A stretch of DNA of 47,451 nucleotides, taken from Cytophagales bacterium CG12_big_fil_rev_8_21_14_0_65_40_12 (GTDB lineage: Bacteria > Bacteroidota > Bacteroidia > Cytophagales > Cyclobacteriaceae). The position numbers and the translations under genes were made by a program. The stretch spans positions 178-47,628 of the forward strand of contig PCUU01000017.1 in assembly GCA_002786855.1 (NCBI GenBank), in the 5' to 3' direction. The first letter of the stretch is position 1. Each line of letters opens with the position of its first letter. The notes below the pieces were generated by a model. That model was given only the letters and a program-made list of their open reading frames with translations, did not search any database and was not told the origin of the DNA. Positions 7,961 through 15,049 of the stretch are shown here, piece by piece.

Positions 7961-8096
7961 GCCACCAACAAAGTGTATAAAACATGGCTGGGGTTCAGTG
8001 TAAATTTGTAGTTTAGTTTTCAAATTACATTTGGTCACGTGGGACAGGACAATGCTTCGTAAACCCAGCCACGTTTCATACGCAAACGTTGGTAGT
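7961..8096. repeat. Large imperfect palindrome, attC-like recombination site
   Basis: The left arm is GCCACCAAC, a 3-base spacer, GTGTATAAAACATGGCTGGGG. The right arm, reverse-complemented, is ACTACCAAC, a 4-base spacer, GCGTATGAAACGTGGCTGGGT. The arms pair over roughly 30 bases with a short mismatched spacer between an outer core pair (CCAAC/GTTGG) and a longer inner stem, and a variable central loop of about 70 bases. A total length near 136 bases and the two-box architecture are those of integron attC sites. An open frame of 71 codons runs through it on the minus strand but only translates the repeat. Confidence 0.55.
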
Positions 8097-8106
8097 AATT
8101 TAAAAA

Positions 8107-8904
8107 ATGGAAAAGCAACAAACCTGCTATATGTGCTCCAAAGCAGCCACATCTAAAGAGCATGTGCCACCTGCTTGCCTTTTTCCAGAACAGAAAGACA
8201 CAAAAGGGTTAGATTTTCGAAAAAATCTCATCACTGTCCCTTCCTGCGATTTACACAATTCAAAAAAATCGAATGATGATGAATTCCTAATGTTATCTCT
8301 TTCTGGTCTGATCAAGAATAATCCAGTTGGAACATTTCATCAAATTACAAAAGGGAATAGAGCTGTCAGAAGAAAAAATAAAGATTTTATTGAGAAAGAA
8401 ATCTTACGCAATTTTAAGACTACAAAAATCCCAGATAGTAGTGGAAAGTATAGACTTGTATCTATTGGAAACCCTAATATTCAAAGACTTACAAATTGTC
8501 TAGAGCATATCGCATATGGTCTGTTTTATCATGAATTTCAGAAGCAGTTTGATGGCGAGGTTAGAATGATACTTGAGTTTATTGAGTATCAAGATGACAA
8601 TACTCAAACTCTTAAAAAATTCTTAAAAAGAAGATTTGAGGTAGAAAAGGAACTCAATTCAGGCGTTAAAGGTGATAATCCAGAAGTATTCCAGTATGAA
8701 TTTCATAAACCAGATAAGGACGGACTTATAGCTTTGAGAACTATTTTTTATGGAGCCGCAGAAGTCTACTTTTCGTTTAAGGGCAAGAACTCCAAACAAC
8801 CTTTTGATCTGAGTTTCATGTTGATTGAAGGAGGAATACCGACAATAATTGGTCTTGGTGAAGAGAAATATGAATTTAATAAATCTATCACCACCAAAAC
8901 CTAA
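8107..8904 (+). CDS. HNH-like zinc-finger protein of unknown function
   Basis: The 265-residue protein has an N-terminal treble-clef/HNH-type region: CYMC (residues 7-10), then EHVPPACLFP (about 18-27), then PSCDLHNSKKSNDDE (about 45-60). The pattern of a CxxC pair, E-H, and a second C-x-x-H-N is that of HNH endonuclease-like folds. The rest (about 70-265) is alpha/beta and not recognised. The start is the ATG at 8107, only 18 bases after the core site at 8088, which is the position expected of a cassette-borne gene. Codon use is AT-rich. A nuclease role in defence or mobile-element biology is possible, but catalytic competence is not demonstrated by the sequence alone. Confidence 0.6.
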   Translation: MEKQQTCYMCSKAATSKEHVPPACLFPEQKDTKGLDFRKNLITVPSCDLHNSKKSNDDEFLMLSLSGLIKNNPVGTFHQITKGNRAVRRKNKDFIEKEILRNFKTTKIPDSSGKYRLVSIGNPNIQRLTNCLEHIAYGLFYHEFQKQFDGEVRMILEFIEYQDDNTQTLKKFLKRRFEVEKELNSGVKGDNPEVFQYEFHKPDKDGLIALRTIFYGAAEVYFSFKGKNSKQPFDLSFMLIEGGIPTIIGLGEEKYEFNKSITTKT

Positions 8905-9147
8905 AGTGCAGCACCTTATAAAGATTCTGTTTTCAAAAAGACCATTTTATCTAAGCCTTACCGCAAAGCTTCGTGGCGCAAGCAACTGCTATATAAGTGC
9001 TGGCCATTAGGCCAATCCTGATCTTATATTACGCGGTGCATCTCTCATATGCTCAAGTCTCTCGGACTTTGCTATATTTCGTTACAGTAAAACAAAACAC
9101 GAAAGCGGCAGCCGCACATTAGCTAAACCGTTAAAGATTATCACCGC
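8905..9147. other. Intergenic stretch with several small palindromes
   Basis: It contains TGGCC-atta-GGCCA near 9000, AAGTC-tctcg-GACTT near 9055, GCGGC-a-GCCGC near 9105 and AACCGTTAAAG at 9127-9137, 10 bases before the next start codon. The last resembles the AACGTTGG cores upstream (AAC-CGTT against AA-CGTT) and fits the classical GTTRRRY better, but no complementary inverse core was found, so a recombination site is only a possibility. No gene is seen. Confidence 0.4.
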
Positions 9148-9987
9148 ATGACTCCACGAGAAATCCCAATCGACACAAGACATCTTTTCAAACCGCTGCA
9201 AGAAAAGCTGCTAGAGCTGTTGCAGTCTTTGAATCAAGAGGATTGGAACAAACAGACCGTTGCTAAGCAATGGAAAGTGAAGGATGTTGCTAGTCACATT
9301 TTAGATGGTCAATTAAGGACTTTATCCATTCAGCGAGATGGGTATTTTGGCGAACAAGCCCCAGAGATAAAAGAATATCTTGACTTAATTCGCTGGTTAA
9401 ATCAACTTAATCACGATTGGGTAAGTGCTTCAAAAAGGTTAAGCCCACAAGTGATTGTTCTGCTACTTGAATCCATTGGTGATTTGGTTTCGGAGTATTA
9501 CCAATCGCTTGATCCATGGAACGAAGCAATATTTCCTGTGGCATGGGCAGGCGAATCGACTAGCTTTAATTGGATGCATGTAGCAAGGGAATACACGGAG
9601 TATTGGCATCATCAACAACAAATTAGAGAAGCCGTTGGTAAAGAAGGAATCATGACTAAAGAGTTTTTTAATCCCGTGATAAACACTTTTTTTCAAGCCT
9701 TACCGCATACTTTTAGTGATGTGGAGGCCGCAGAAGGAACTGTGGTGGAAACAAAAATAACCTCAGCAGCAGGTGGCACTTGGTTTCTGGCGAAGTCCCA
9801 AAATTCATGGGAGCTTCGTTCAACTTGCGAATCAGAACCTTCAGCTTCTGTCACAATACCAATCGAACTTTCTTGGATACTCTTCTCTAAGAGCATCCGC
9901 CCTGCTGAAATTCTCAGTCAAATAAAGATTAAAGGCGACAAAAAACTTGCAAACAAAGTACTAGAGCTGGTAGCCGTAATGGCCTGA
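9148..9987 (+). CDS. MDMPI/DinB-fold protein (maleylpyruvate isomerase family)
   Basis: This 279-residue protein has an N-terminal four-helix DinB-like domain. The signature is LEQL-type helix 1 (LQEKLLELLQSLNQEDW), then WKVKDVASHILDGQ with His50 as a likely metal ligand, and helix 3 REYTEYWHHQQQIREAVG (about 150-168) with the remaining His ligands. The C-terminal part (about 180-279) resembles the sterol-carrier-like half of the family. Actinobacterial members are mycothiol-dependent isomerases; Bacteroidota lack mycothiol, so the substrate here is unknown and may be another thiol. It probably is cytoplasmic. The upstream context (AACCGTTAAAG ten bases before the start) suggests it could be a third mobile unit. 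Confidence 0.7.
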   Translation: MTPREIPIDTRHLFKPLQEKLLELLQSLNQEDWNKQTVAKQWKVKDVASHILDGQLRTLSIQRDGYFGEQAPEIKEYLDLIRWLNQLNHDWVSASKRLSPQVIVLLLESIGDLVSEYYQSLDPWNEAIFPVAWAGESTSFNWMHVAREYTEYWHHQQQIREAVGKEGIMTKEFFNPVINTFFQALPHTFSDVEAAEGTVVETKITSAAGGTWFLAKSQNSWELRSTCESEPSASVTIPIELSWILFSKSIRPAEILSQIKIKGDKKLANKVLELVAVMA

Positions 9988-10041
9988 AAATCTAAGTCGG
10001 ACATAGGCCATATTGTGAACCTTGACAGAATCAGGTGGTAT

Positions 10042-10077
10042 AATGGTATTAACCTGCTGATGGGCTATAATACCATT
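10042..10077. repeat. Inverted repeat AATGGTATT/AATACCATT
   Basis: AATGGTATT (10042-10050) and AATACCATT (10069-10077) are perfect complements with an 18-base loop, 32 bases before the start of a 52-codon ORF. It could be an operator or a translation-controlling hairpin; it could also be chance within a short open frame that reads through it. Confidence 0.4.
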
Positions 10078-10108
10078 GAGATACGGACACCTAAAGAAAT
10101 TAAGAAAT

Positions 10109-10267
10109 ATGATTAAGGAAAAAATCAAAACGCAAAAGGGCTTGGTTACTAAACTGAGGGCAATCAGGGACAAGTTCAACAAAGACATTCAAGATATGAC
10201 CTTGGAAGAGGAGCAGAGATATCTTGAGAAAATGGCTGCTAAATGGAAGAACTCCCCACAACAGTAG
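10109..10267 (+). CDS. Small basic protein of unknown function
   Basis: From the ATG at 10109 the frame encodes 52 residues, very rich in Lys and Glu (MIKEKIKTQKGLVTKLRAIR at the N-terminus), predicted to be mostly helical. No family is recognised. It ends directly at the left arm of a 92-bp inverted-repeat element. A 33-codon open frame upstream, possibly starting at GTG 10015 and stopping at 10116, overlaps its start by 8 bases, the arrangement of a coupled small-gene pair such as a toxin-antitoxin module, but nothing in either sequence confirms that. It may be a real small gene or the tail of a decayed one. Confidence 0.35.
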   Translation: MIKEKIKTQKGLVTKLRAIRDKFNKDIQDMTLEEEQRYLEKMAAKWKNSPQQ

Positions 10268-10359
10268 ATAAAATGAATGCGCTTTCTTTCTTCTCAAATA
10301 CTTCATTGGTGAATAGAAAGGTCAAAATCATTTGCAAATGGTGAGCGCATTCATTTTAT
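10268..10359. repeat. 92-bp element with perfect 16-bp terminal inverted repeats
   Basis: ATAAAATGAATGCGCT (10268-10283) and AGCGCATTCATTTTAT (10344-10359) are exact reverse complements separated by 60 bases that hold a further small palindrome CATTTGCAAATG. It begins at the stop codon of the small basic protein. There is no U-run typical of a terminator on either side. A MITE-like insertion or a structured RNA are the main readings. Confidence 0.6.
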
Positions 10360-10406
10360 TAAAGTGTTGTTTTAAACTAAGCCCAATAGAATTTAAATAA
10401 AGTGAT

Positions 10407-10835
10407 ATGAGAACAAAAGTGAACTTAAAAACAGCCTGCTCAGCATGGATAATGGCGCTAATATTCGTGCTTACAAGCGCTCAACTAGTTGCGCAAGAAA
10501 AAAAGGCCGATTTGAAAGACTTTAAAATTATAATAGAGAAGACTGACAAAGGAATTAAAATGAAAAGCGATCAAGGAAGTGCTTGGATTGACTTATCGTT
10601 TAATTTGAATAGCTACCAACCTCAAGCGGTTGATGAGTACGGAATGGCTGATTTGAAAAACTTATCGGGAAATAAAGACAAAAATCTAGCAGACTTTTTA
10701 TTCACAATAATTAAAACAGAACGCGGAATTGAATTGAAAGGAATCGAAGGAACCGCTTGGGGCGAATTGAAATTTTCTCTTGCCAAAAACAAAAAACAAG
10801 CAATCAACCAATTTGGCATGACAAGTCTGAACTAA
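10407..10835 (+). CDS. Secreted protein with two tandem repeats of about 45 residues
   Basis: The 142-residue product has a long signal peptide (charged start, hydrophobic core, ending LVAQEKK, cleavage near residue 30). The mature chain is an internal duplication. Repeat 1 (about 37-84) contains IIIEKTDKGIKMKSDQGSAW, ends QAVDEYGMADLKN. Repeat 2 (about 97-142) contains TIIKTERGIELKGIEGTAW, ends QAINQFGMTSLN. The shared pattern is I-x-K-T-x-x-G-I-x-[ML]-K-x-x-x-G-[ST]-A-W, then a beta strand, then Q-A-[VI]-[DN]-x-[YF]-G-M. Probably periplasmic or surface-associated; function unknown. It stands alone, with 139 bases upstream and a weak end. Confidence 0.75.
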   Translation: MRTKVNLKTACSAWIMALIFVLTSAQLVAQEKKADLKDFKIIIEKTDKGIKMKSDQGSAWIDLSFNLNSYQPQAVDEYGMADLKNLSGNKDKNLADFLFTIIKTERGIELKGIEGTAWGELKFSLAKNKKQAINQFGMTSLN

Positions 10836-10933
10836 AAACACTCTTGCAAAGCAATGGCTTGTTCTTGTCTACCTCTGTAGACCAAAGTTTCGGAAGTTAT
10901 GTCCGCCACAAACTTCATAGAAAACTCTGCCTT

Positions 10934-10957
10934 TGATACTATCAAATGATACTATCA
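10934..10957 (+). promoter_or_regulatory. Two identical palindromes TGATACTATCA, probable operator of the lost Fic gene
   Basis: TGATACTATCA occurs at 10934-10944 and again at 10947-10957, 13 bases apart; each is a palindrome around its central base. The second copy ends on the first base of the start codon of the Fic remnant. Such tandem palindromes at a start codon are typical of autoregulated toxin-antitoxin or Fic genes. Function is inferred. Confidence 0.45.
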
Positions 10958-11130
10958 TGAGGCCGCTATATGAGATTAACTCAAAAATTTTAGGACTGAT
11001 CGCCAGTATATCCGAGAAAATTGGTGAAGTAAATGCTTCTTTTCTAGTAGTCTTCGAGCCTGCGAAAACAAAACCAAAAACCCCATACCGCTTGGTTTTC
11101 GCAAGGAGTACGGGGCTGGGTAAAATCTGA
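10957..11130 (+). pseudogene. 5' remnant of a Fic-family protein gene
   Basis: The first 31 residues from the ATG at 10957 match the N-terminus typical of Bacteroidota Fic-domain proteins: MRPLYEINSKILGLIASISE, followed by KIGEVNASFL. In intact relatives this is followed by a linker to an S-x-x-I-E-G inhibitory helix and the HPFxxGNG AMPylation motif. Here the similarity stops at about 11050 and the frame runs into the terminator of the convergent DUF2141 gene, ending at 11130. None of the Fic catalytic residues are present, so the gene has been truncated by a deletion. The probable operator upstream is intact. Resemblance judged by eye from family knowledge. Confidence 0.55.
11076..11115 (-). 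terminator. Terminator of the DUF2141 gene
   Basis: On the minus strand CCCCGTAC pairs with GTATGGGG (one G-T or A-C position) across a 19-base loop and is followed by TTTTTGG. It sits 24 bases past the stop codon of the DUF2141 gene and overlaps the 3' half of the Fic remnant on the other strand. Confidence 0.65.
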
Positions 11131-11138
11131 GTTTGAGT

Positions 11139-11579
11139 TTAAAGCAGATAGATCAAGGTTGCTGAAAGTTTGGTGTCTGAATCAGCAGAAAAGGAGGCCT
11201 GATCAAAATCTGGAGGGCCATTCTCGCCCATCGCTTCATTCGAAAAACAAAAACCTTCTAAGGGCATTCCATATTCATTAAAGTCTATTTCACCGCTGTT
11301 ATTCTCGTCATGCATTATGGCAAAGGCGTAATTTCCAGCGGGCACATGCTCGAAAACTACTTCGATACTTCCAGATGAACTAAGCGAAATCTCTTTAGTG
11401 ATAAATGCCTCGCCATCAGGAAATGTCTTCGCTTCATTGTGCAAGGCAATACCGATTGTACCTCTGCTATTCCTGATTCCCTCCACTGTTAGGGTAATGG
11501 TTACAGTTTCTGGCTTTTCCATTTTAGGAATTGGAAGAAATGTGATAATTGATAAAAGTGTAATCAATAGTGCTTTCAT
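11139..11579 (-). CDS. DUF2141 domain secreted protein
   Basis: The 146-residue product has an N-terminal hydrophobic signal (MKALLITLLSIITFLPIP) and one DUF2141 beta-sandwich. The family pattern is visible: LTVEGIRNSRGTIGIALHN, then PAGNYAFAIMHDENNSGEID, then EYGMPLEGFCFSN. The acidic loop DENNSGEID looks like a calcium-binding segment. Proteins of this family are exported and widespread in Bacteroidota, with no defined function. It is transcribed alone, convergent to the Fic remnant and ended by a clear hairpin. The start is the only ATG in front of the signal peptide. Confidence 0.85.
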   Translation of the reverse strand: MKALLITLLSIITFLPIPKMEKPETVTITLTVEGIRNSRGTIGIALHNEAKTFPDGEAFITKEISLSSSGSIEVVFEHVPAGNYAFAIMHDENNSGEIDFNEYGMPLEGFCFSNEAMGENGPPDFDQASFSADSDTKLSATLIYLL

Positions 11580-11778
11580 ATTCGTTTTGTTTTTGATTGA
11601 TGATTCAAATTTGGGGCATTAGCACAAGGCATGAAAAACAATATGACTCAACCGTAGCATTTTAAGTATGAGTTGTGGAAAGCGTAATGGCTGAAAGAAT
11701 AATTTCAGCCTGGCTGTAACCTCATTTTGAAAGCCGTGGTCATAGCTACAAAATGGAATTTAATTTAAATCAATCATA

Positions 11779-12120
11779 ATGGAAGCTGCAGTAGTATTTT
11801 TGGTCCTCTTTGCAGGAATTTTTGGAGTACTTTATTATTACCTTTTATCACGCCACAAAGAGCGCATTTTGCTTATCGAAAAAGGAGCAGACGCCAAGTT
11901 GTTCAAAACAGAACCAAAAAGGGGATCTTACTTTTTTGCCATGCTCATAGGCATTTTGCTGATCTGCTTATCGCTCGGTTTTGTTTTTGGTGCACTATTA
12001 GAGCGACATTTCATGGATGATGAACTGAGTTACATTGTAATGATTTTGCTAATGCTAGGCTTGGGCTTTGTCGTGTCCTTCTTCCTGCACAAGAAAATGA
12101 TCGTAGATAAAAAAGATTAA
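11779..12120 (+). CDS. DUF6249-like small membrane protein
   Basis: This 113-residue protein has three TM helices (about 3-22, 52-74, 84-105). A conserved-looking cytoplasmic loop between the first two reads RHKERILLIEKGADAKLF. The layout matches DUF6249 membrane proteins, which in Bacteroidota usually sit next to an ECF sigma factor gene; none is present here. Function unknown. It is single, preceded by about 200 bases without a gene and followed at once by a rho-independent terminator. Confidence 0.7.
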   Translation: MEAAVVFLVLFAGIFGVLYYYLLSRHKERILLIEKGADAKLFKTEPKRGSYFFAMLIGILLICLSLGFVFGALLERHFMDDELSYIVMILLMLGLGFVVSFFLHKKMIVDKKD

Positions 12121-12141
12121 TCTGTTTTGGTAGCATAAGGA

Positions 12142-12167
12142 GGTCCGACTACAATCGGACCTTTTTT
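12142..12167 (+). terminator. Rho-independent terminator
   Basis: GGTCCGA (12142-12148) and TCGGACC (12155-12161) pair across a 6-base loop and are followed by TTTTTT. It ends the transcript of the small membrane protein gene 21 bases after its stop. Confidence 0.85.
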
Positions 12168-12170
12168 ATT

Positions 12171-13136
12171 TTATTGGATTTTTGCCTTGATGGCTTCGCC
12201 CAATTGATAAACTGCCATGGCATAAAGGGGGCTATGGTTATAGCGGGTGATGACATAGAAGTTATCCATCCCAAACCAATGCTCTTCGCCATCTTCATTT
12301 TCAAGAATGATCATTGTTGCCGCTAAACTCGGCTCCAGTTTATCTGCGGGCTTAAATCCGATTTTGGTATAGTCTATCACTTTGTTTTTCGGCTTCAAAG
12401 ATTGTTTTCTCAATCCTGTGATTTTTCGGGTCATTGTAGCTTTGGATGCAATGGGTTCGCCTTTTTTCCATTTATGAACCTTGAGGTAATTGGCCACAGA
12501 AGCAATTGCATCTTCTGGTGAGTTGATCAAATCTCGTGTTCCATTCTCTTCGAAGCTTTTCGCATAAGCGCGGTAGCTACTTGGCATAAACTGGCTGTAA
12601 CCCATAGCGCCAGCATAAGAACCTTTAACGCTGTCAATATCTAGTTTTTCTTCTTTGGCCAATACCAAATAAGCCTCAAGCTCCGATTTAAAGAATTTTG
12701 AACGGGCAGGATAACCGAACCCCAAAGTGTAAAGGGCATCAAGCACTTTGTAGCTTCCTTTTAGCTTACCGAAGTAAGTTTCTACGCCAATGATTCCTAG
12801 AATTATGTGCTCAGGCACACCAGTTTCGGCACTTACTTTGGCCAAACTTGCTTTGTGCTCTTCCCAGAAAGTTACCCCAGCATCAATCCGCGCATCGGTG
12901 ATAAAAATCTTGCGGTACCTTCCCCAAGTCATTGTGCCTTCTGCTGGCTTCGAGATTTTAGCAATAATGTCTTCTTTATAGCTCGCGCTGTTCAGAATAG
13001 CTTCAATTTCAGCTAACGGAACATTCTTTTTGGTTGAATAAGATTGCGCAAATTCTTTTACTGCGGCTTGATCGATTTGAGCTAAAAGTTGAAAATGAAT
13101 AAAGGCGAAAAGGGTAAAAACTAGAGTTTTTTGCAT
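12171..13136 (-). CDS. mltB: Lytic murein transglycosylase, MltB family (GH103)
   Basis: The 321-residue enzyme cleaves the MurNAc-GlcNAc bond of peptidoglycan with formation of 1,6-anhydroMurNAc. A signal peptide (about 1-20, ending FQLLAQ) is followed by the SLT_2 domain. The catalytic Glu119 lies in GVETYFG, and the family motifs GYPARSKFFKSELEAYL and YAGAMGYSQFMPSSYRAYA follow. There is no lipobox, so it is a soluble periplasmic form. The frame opens with TTG two codons earlier, but the ATG at 13134-13136 is preferred. It is separated from the upstream minus-strand gene by a strong hairpin. No C-terminal peptidoglycan-binding domain is evident. Confidence 0.9.
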   Translation of the reverse strand: MQKTLVFTLFAFIHFQLLAQIDQAAVKEFAQSYSTKKNVPLAEIEAILNSASYKEDIIAKISKPAEGTMTWGRYRKIFITDARIDAGVTFWEEHKASLAKVSAETGVPEHIILGIIGVETYFGKLKGSYKVLDALYTLGFGYPARSKFFKSELEAYLVLAKEEKLDIDSVKGSYAGAMGYSQFMPSSYRAYAKSFEENGTRDLINSPEDAIASVANYLKVHKWKKGEPIASKATMTRKITGLRKQSLKPKNKVIDYTKIGFKPADKLEPSLAATMIILENEDGEEHWFGMDNFYVITRYNHSPLYAMAVYQLGEAIKAKIQ

Positions 13137-13182
13137 AACCAAATTTAAGAAAATCTACTGGGGATTGGGCAATAATAAAGCC

Positions 13183-13215
13183 AAGAGCGATCTTATTTTG
13201 AATAAGATCGCCCTT
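13183..13215 (-). terminator. Strong hairpin terminator between tandem minus-strand genes
   Basis: AAGAGCGATCTTATT (13183-13197) and AATAAGATCGCCCTT (13201-13215) form a 15-bp stem with one mismatch and a 3-base loop. On the minus strand it is followed by a T-rich but interrupted tract (GGCTTTATTATT). It lies 32 bases past the stop of the coiled-coil/barrel gene. Confidence 0.65.
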
Positions 13216-13246
13216 GAATTTTAATCCCTGTTTTTTGAAGCAGACT

Positions 13247-15046
13247 TTAATTCGATTGAATGGCCGTTGAGCTTGGTGCTGATTCAATTCCGGTAGTTGC
13301 CCAGCCAAACAAAGGAAGTCTTAATCCAAAAAGCCAAAAATTATCATCCGTGGCCATGTTTCTACCATAACCAATTTGAAGGTAATCCTTGAAAAATGCG
13401 GCTGTCAAGCCGATGCCAATTTCTGGTGTATTGTCGTTGTTAAAGTCTAAGGTCGAAACATTTACGCCCAACCCAGGAGTAAAGTATTTATTGTAAAACA
13501 TGCTCTTTCTGGAGCCAATTTTGAAGATCGCGCTGTAGGAAGGCGCCAATTGAAAGTCGTTGGAAGTGTTGGCGAAATTGCCGTTTACTTTGTCTGCAAA
13601 AATTAGAGAAGCCCTAATAGAGCTGTTCAAACCAATATGGAAAAGGCTATATTTTTGCCAGAACACGGTTTCATCAAAAGCATTAGAAGTTGAATCTCGA
13701 ACAATCGTAGCCTTAAAATAGATTTCATCACCCACTTCTCTTTGTCCAACGGTTCTAACATCAAGAATTGTACTGGCTGGAACATCATTATAACCAAGGG
13801 CAAAAGTGCTTGAAGTGAATTTGGCTGCAGTTTCGGTCAGTTCCGTGATATTGCTTTCGTTGAATACTGCGAGTGAAGCTTTAAGCTCGTTCAAATACTC
13901 CGTAGCCAAATTTTTAATTTGAGTTTGAACATTGCTGATATCACTGGTGAGTCCGCTTTTCAATTTTTGGGCAATGCTTGGTGCTGCGGCTATTTCGTCA
14001 GTCACCATTTTGTAAAGTTGCTCGGCCTCAATTTTGAGTCGACCTGCATCTTTGATCAATGAATCAGCTTCGATTGCGATATCCAATGCCTTATTCAAAG
14101 TGATATTTTGCACATCATTCTTGACAATGGCTAAATCTACCCTAAAATCGTTCAGTGATTGTTTGAGGTCATTTACAGGTTGCCTGAACTTTTGTTGAAT
14201 ACTCGCGGAGGTGCTATCCAATCGCGACTCGAAGCTTTTCAATCCATTGTCGAGAATATCGCTCAATTTGGTTTCGATGGTTTTTAGTTCGTCTATCGTA
14301 TTTGATGCCCTCTTTTTCATGTAGTCAATCAAAACCTCGGTATTGTTTTGAAGTGAATCAGCCAGTTTTCGGGCTTCATTAAAATTATCCACTTCCGACT
14401 GAGGAATGCTTGTCGCAAATCGTGGTACTTGGATGATGCCTTTGCTGCTAATGGAATCAAAGCCTTCGATGTGGAAAGGTTCAGCGCCTTTTTCTGTATT
14501 GAGCCATCCACCGAGTTTAAACTTCACAGAGCTTTTACTGACAATCGCTGTGTAACGTGATGTGACTTGTTCATAATACTGGTCTAAAATCTGGAAATAG
14601 GGCTTATAACCTTGATCGGTTTTGCCCAAGGCTTCTTCCAAATCCTTGTAAAATTGGGTTTCTGCCAGATTATCCTGGTGCTCAACAAGATAAATGAGTA
14701 AAGGCGCCATGCCATCCCTAAAATTATCAAGTGCCTTCAAACGTTCTTCACGACTGCCTGTGGTAGTCATGCTCATCAAAGTTTTTTGTTGAAGCCTCAA
14801 TGCTTGGTTGATCAATTCAAGCATTTCACTTGGGTATTCTCTTTGATCAAGGGAACCAATAAGGGTGTCTAGCAAAATGGCCTTATCGATATTTATGCTC
14901 AGCCTGCCATTAATATCAATGATATAGGGCTTTGAAACCTCTATCAATTCGTTGTTCGAATTATATTCTCTGATTTTAACGACTTGCGAATAACATGTTG
15001 AGAGGGAAAGAACGGATATAAATAAGAGTGTATAGAATCTTTGCAT
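13247..15046 (-). CDS. Secreted coiled-coil protein with C-terminal outer-membrane-barrel-like region
   Basis: The protein has 599 residues. A signal peptide (MQRFYTLLFISVLSLSTCYS) is followed by about 200 residues of mixed alpha/beta, then a long helical stretch (about 220-400) with heptad-like runs typical of coiled coils. A beta-rich C-terminal third follows, with alternating hydrophobic/aromatic strands and glycines, ending LFGLRLPLFGW plus a short Ser-rich tail. The last part looks like a small outer-membrane barrel. No family is recognised. It is coupled to a 129-residue protein encoded just upstream (3-base gap), which suggests one functional unit. A fibre or stalk anchored in the outer membrane is a possibility only. 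Confidence 0.6.
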   Translation of the reverse strand: MQRFYTLLFISVLSLSTCYSQVVKIREYNSNNELIEVSKPYIIDINGRLSINIDKAILLDTLIGSLDQREYPSEMLELINQALRLQQKTLMSMTTTGSREERLKALDNFRDGMAPLLIYLVEHQDNLAETQFYKDLEEALGKTDQGYKPYFQILDQYYEQVTSRYTAIVSKSSVKFKLGGWLNTEKGAEPFHIEGFDSISSKGIIQVPRFATSIPQSEVDNFNEARKLADSLQNNTEVLIDYMKKRASNTIDELKTIETKLSDILDNGLKSFESRLDSTSASIQQKFRQPVNDLKQSLNDFRVDLAIVKNDVQNITLNKALDIAIEADSLIKDAGRLKIEAEQLYKMVTDEIAAAPSIAQKLKSGLTSDISNVQTQIKNLATEYLNELKASLAVFNESNITELTETAAKFTSSTFALGYNDVPASTILDVRTVGQREVGDEIYFKATIVRDSTSNAFDETVFWQKYSLFHIGLNSSIRASLIFADKVNGNFANTSNDFQLAPSYSAIFKIGSRKSMFYNKYFTPGLGVNVSTLDFNNDNTPEIGIGLTAAFFKDYLQIGYGRNMATDDNFWLFGLRLPLFGWATTGIESAPSSTAIQSN

Positions 15047-15049
15047 GGT

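Larger units (their letters stand above)
6927..8088. mobile_element. Putative integron-like gene cassette (1162 bp)
   Basis: The unit begins at a core site AACGTTGGTGG (6923-6933) and ends at a near-identical core AACGTTGGTAG (8085-8095). Cutting each after the G of GTT gives a 1162-bp module. Near its 3' end it contains GCCACCAAC (7961-7969), the exact reverse complement of GTTGGTGGC at its own 5' boundary. This is what is expected for an integron cassette, whose inverse core site is derived from the same circular molecule as its leading core. The module carries one plus-strand gene starting 26 bases after the boundary and a degenerate tRNA on the minus strand. The core GTTGGTG deviates from the classical GTTRRRY, and no integrase gene is present in the window, so this would be a cassette without a nearby integrase. 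Confidence 0.5.

Noticed and set aside
7937-8152. Minus-strand ORF of 71 codons through the palindrome
   Set aside because: It follows the two arms of the attC-like repeat and has no independent coding evidence.
6400-11140. Integrase or transposase gene in the accessory region
   Set aside because: No tyrosine/serine recombinase, DDE or Y1 transposase motif was seen in any frame; mobility is inferred only from sites and repeats.
12142-12167. Bidirectional function of this terminator for mltB
   Set aside because: On the minus strand the hairpin is followed by CTCCTTATG rather than a T-run, so it only serves the plus-strand gene.
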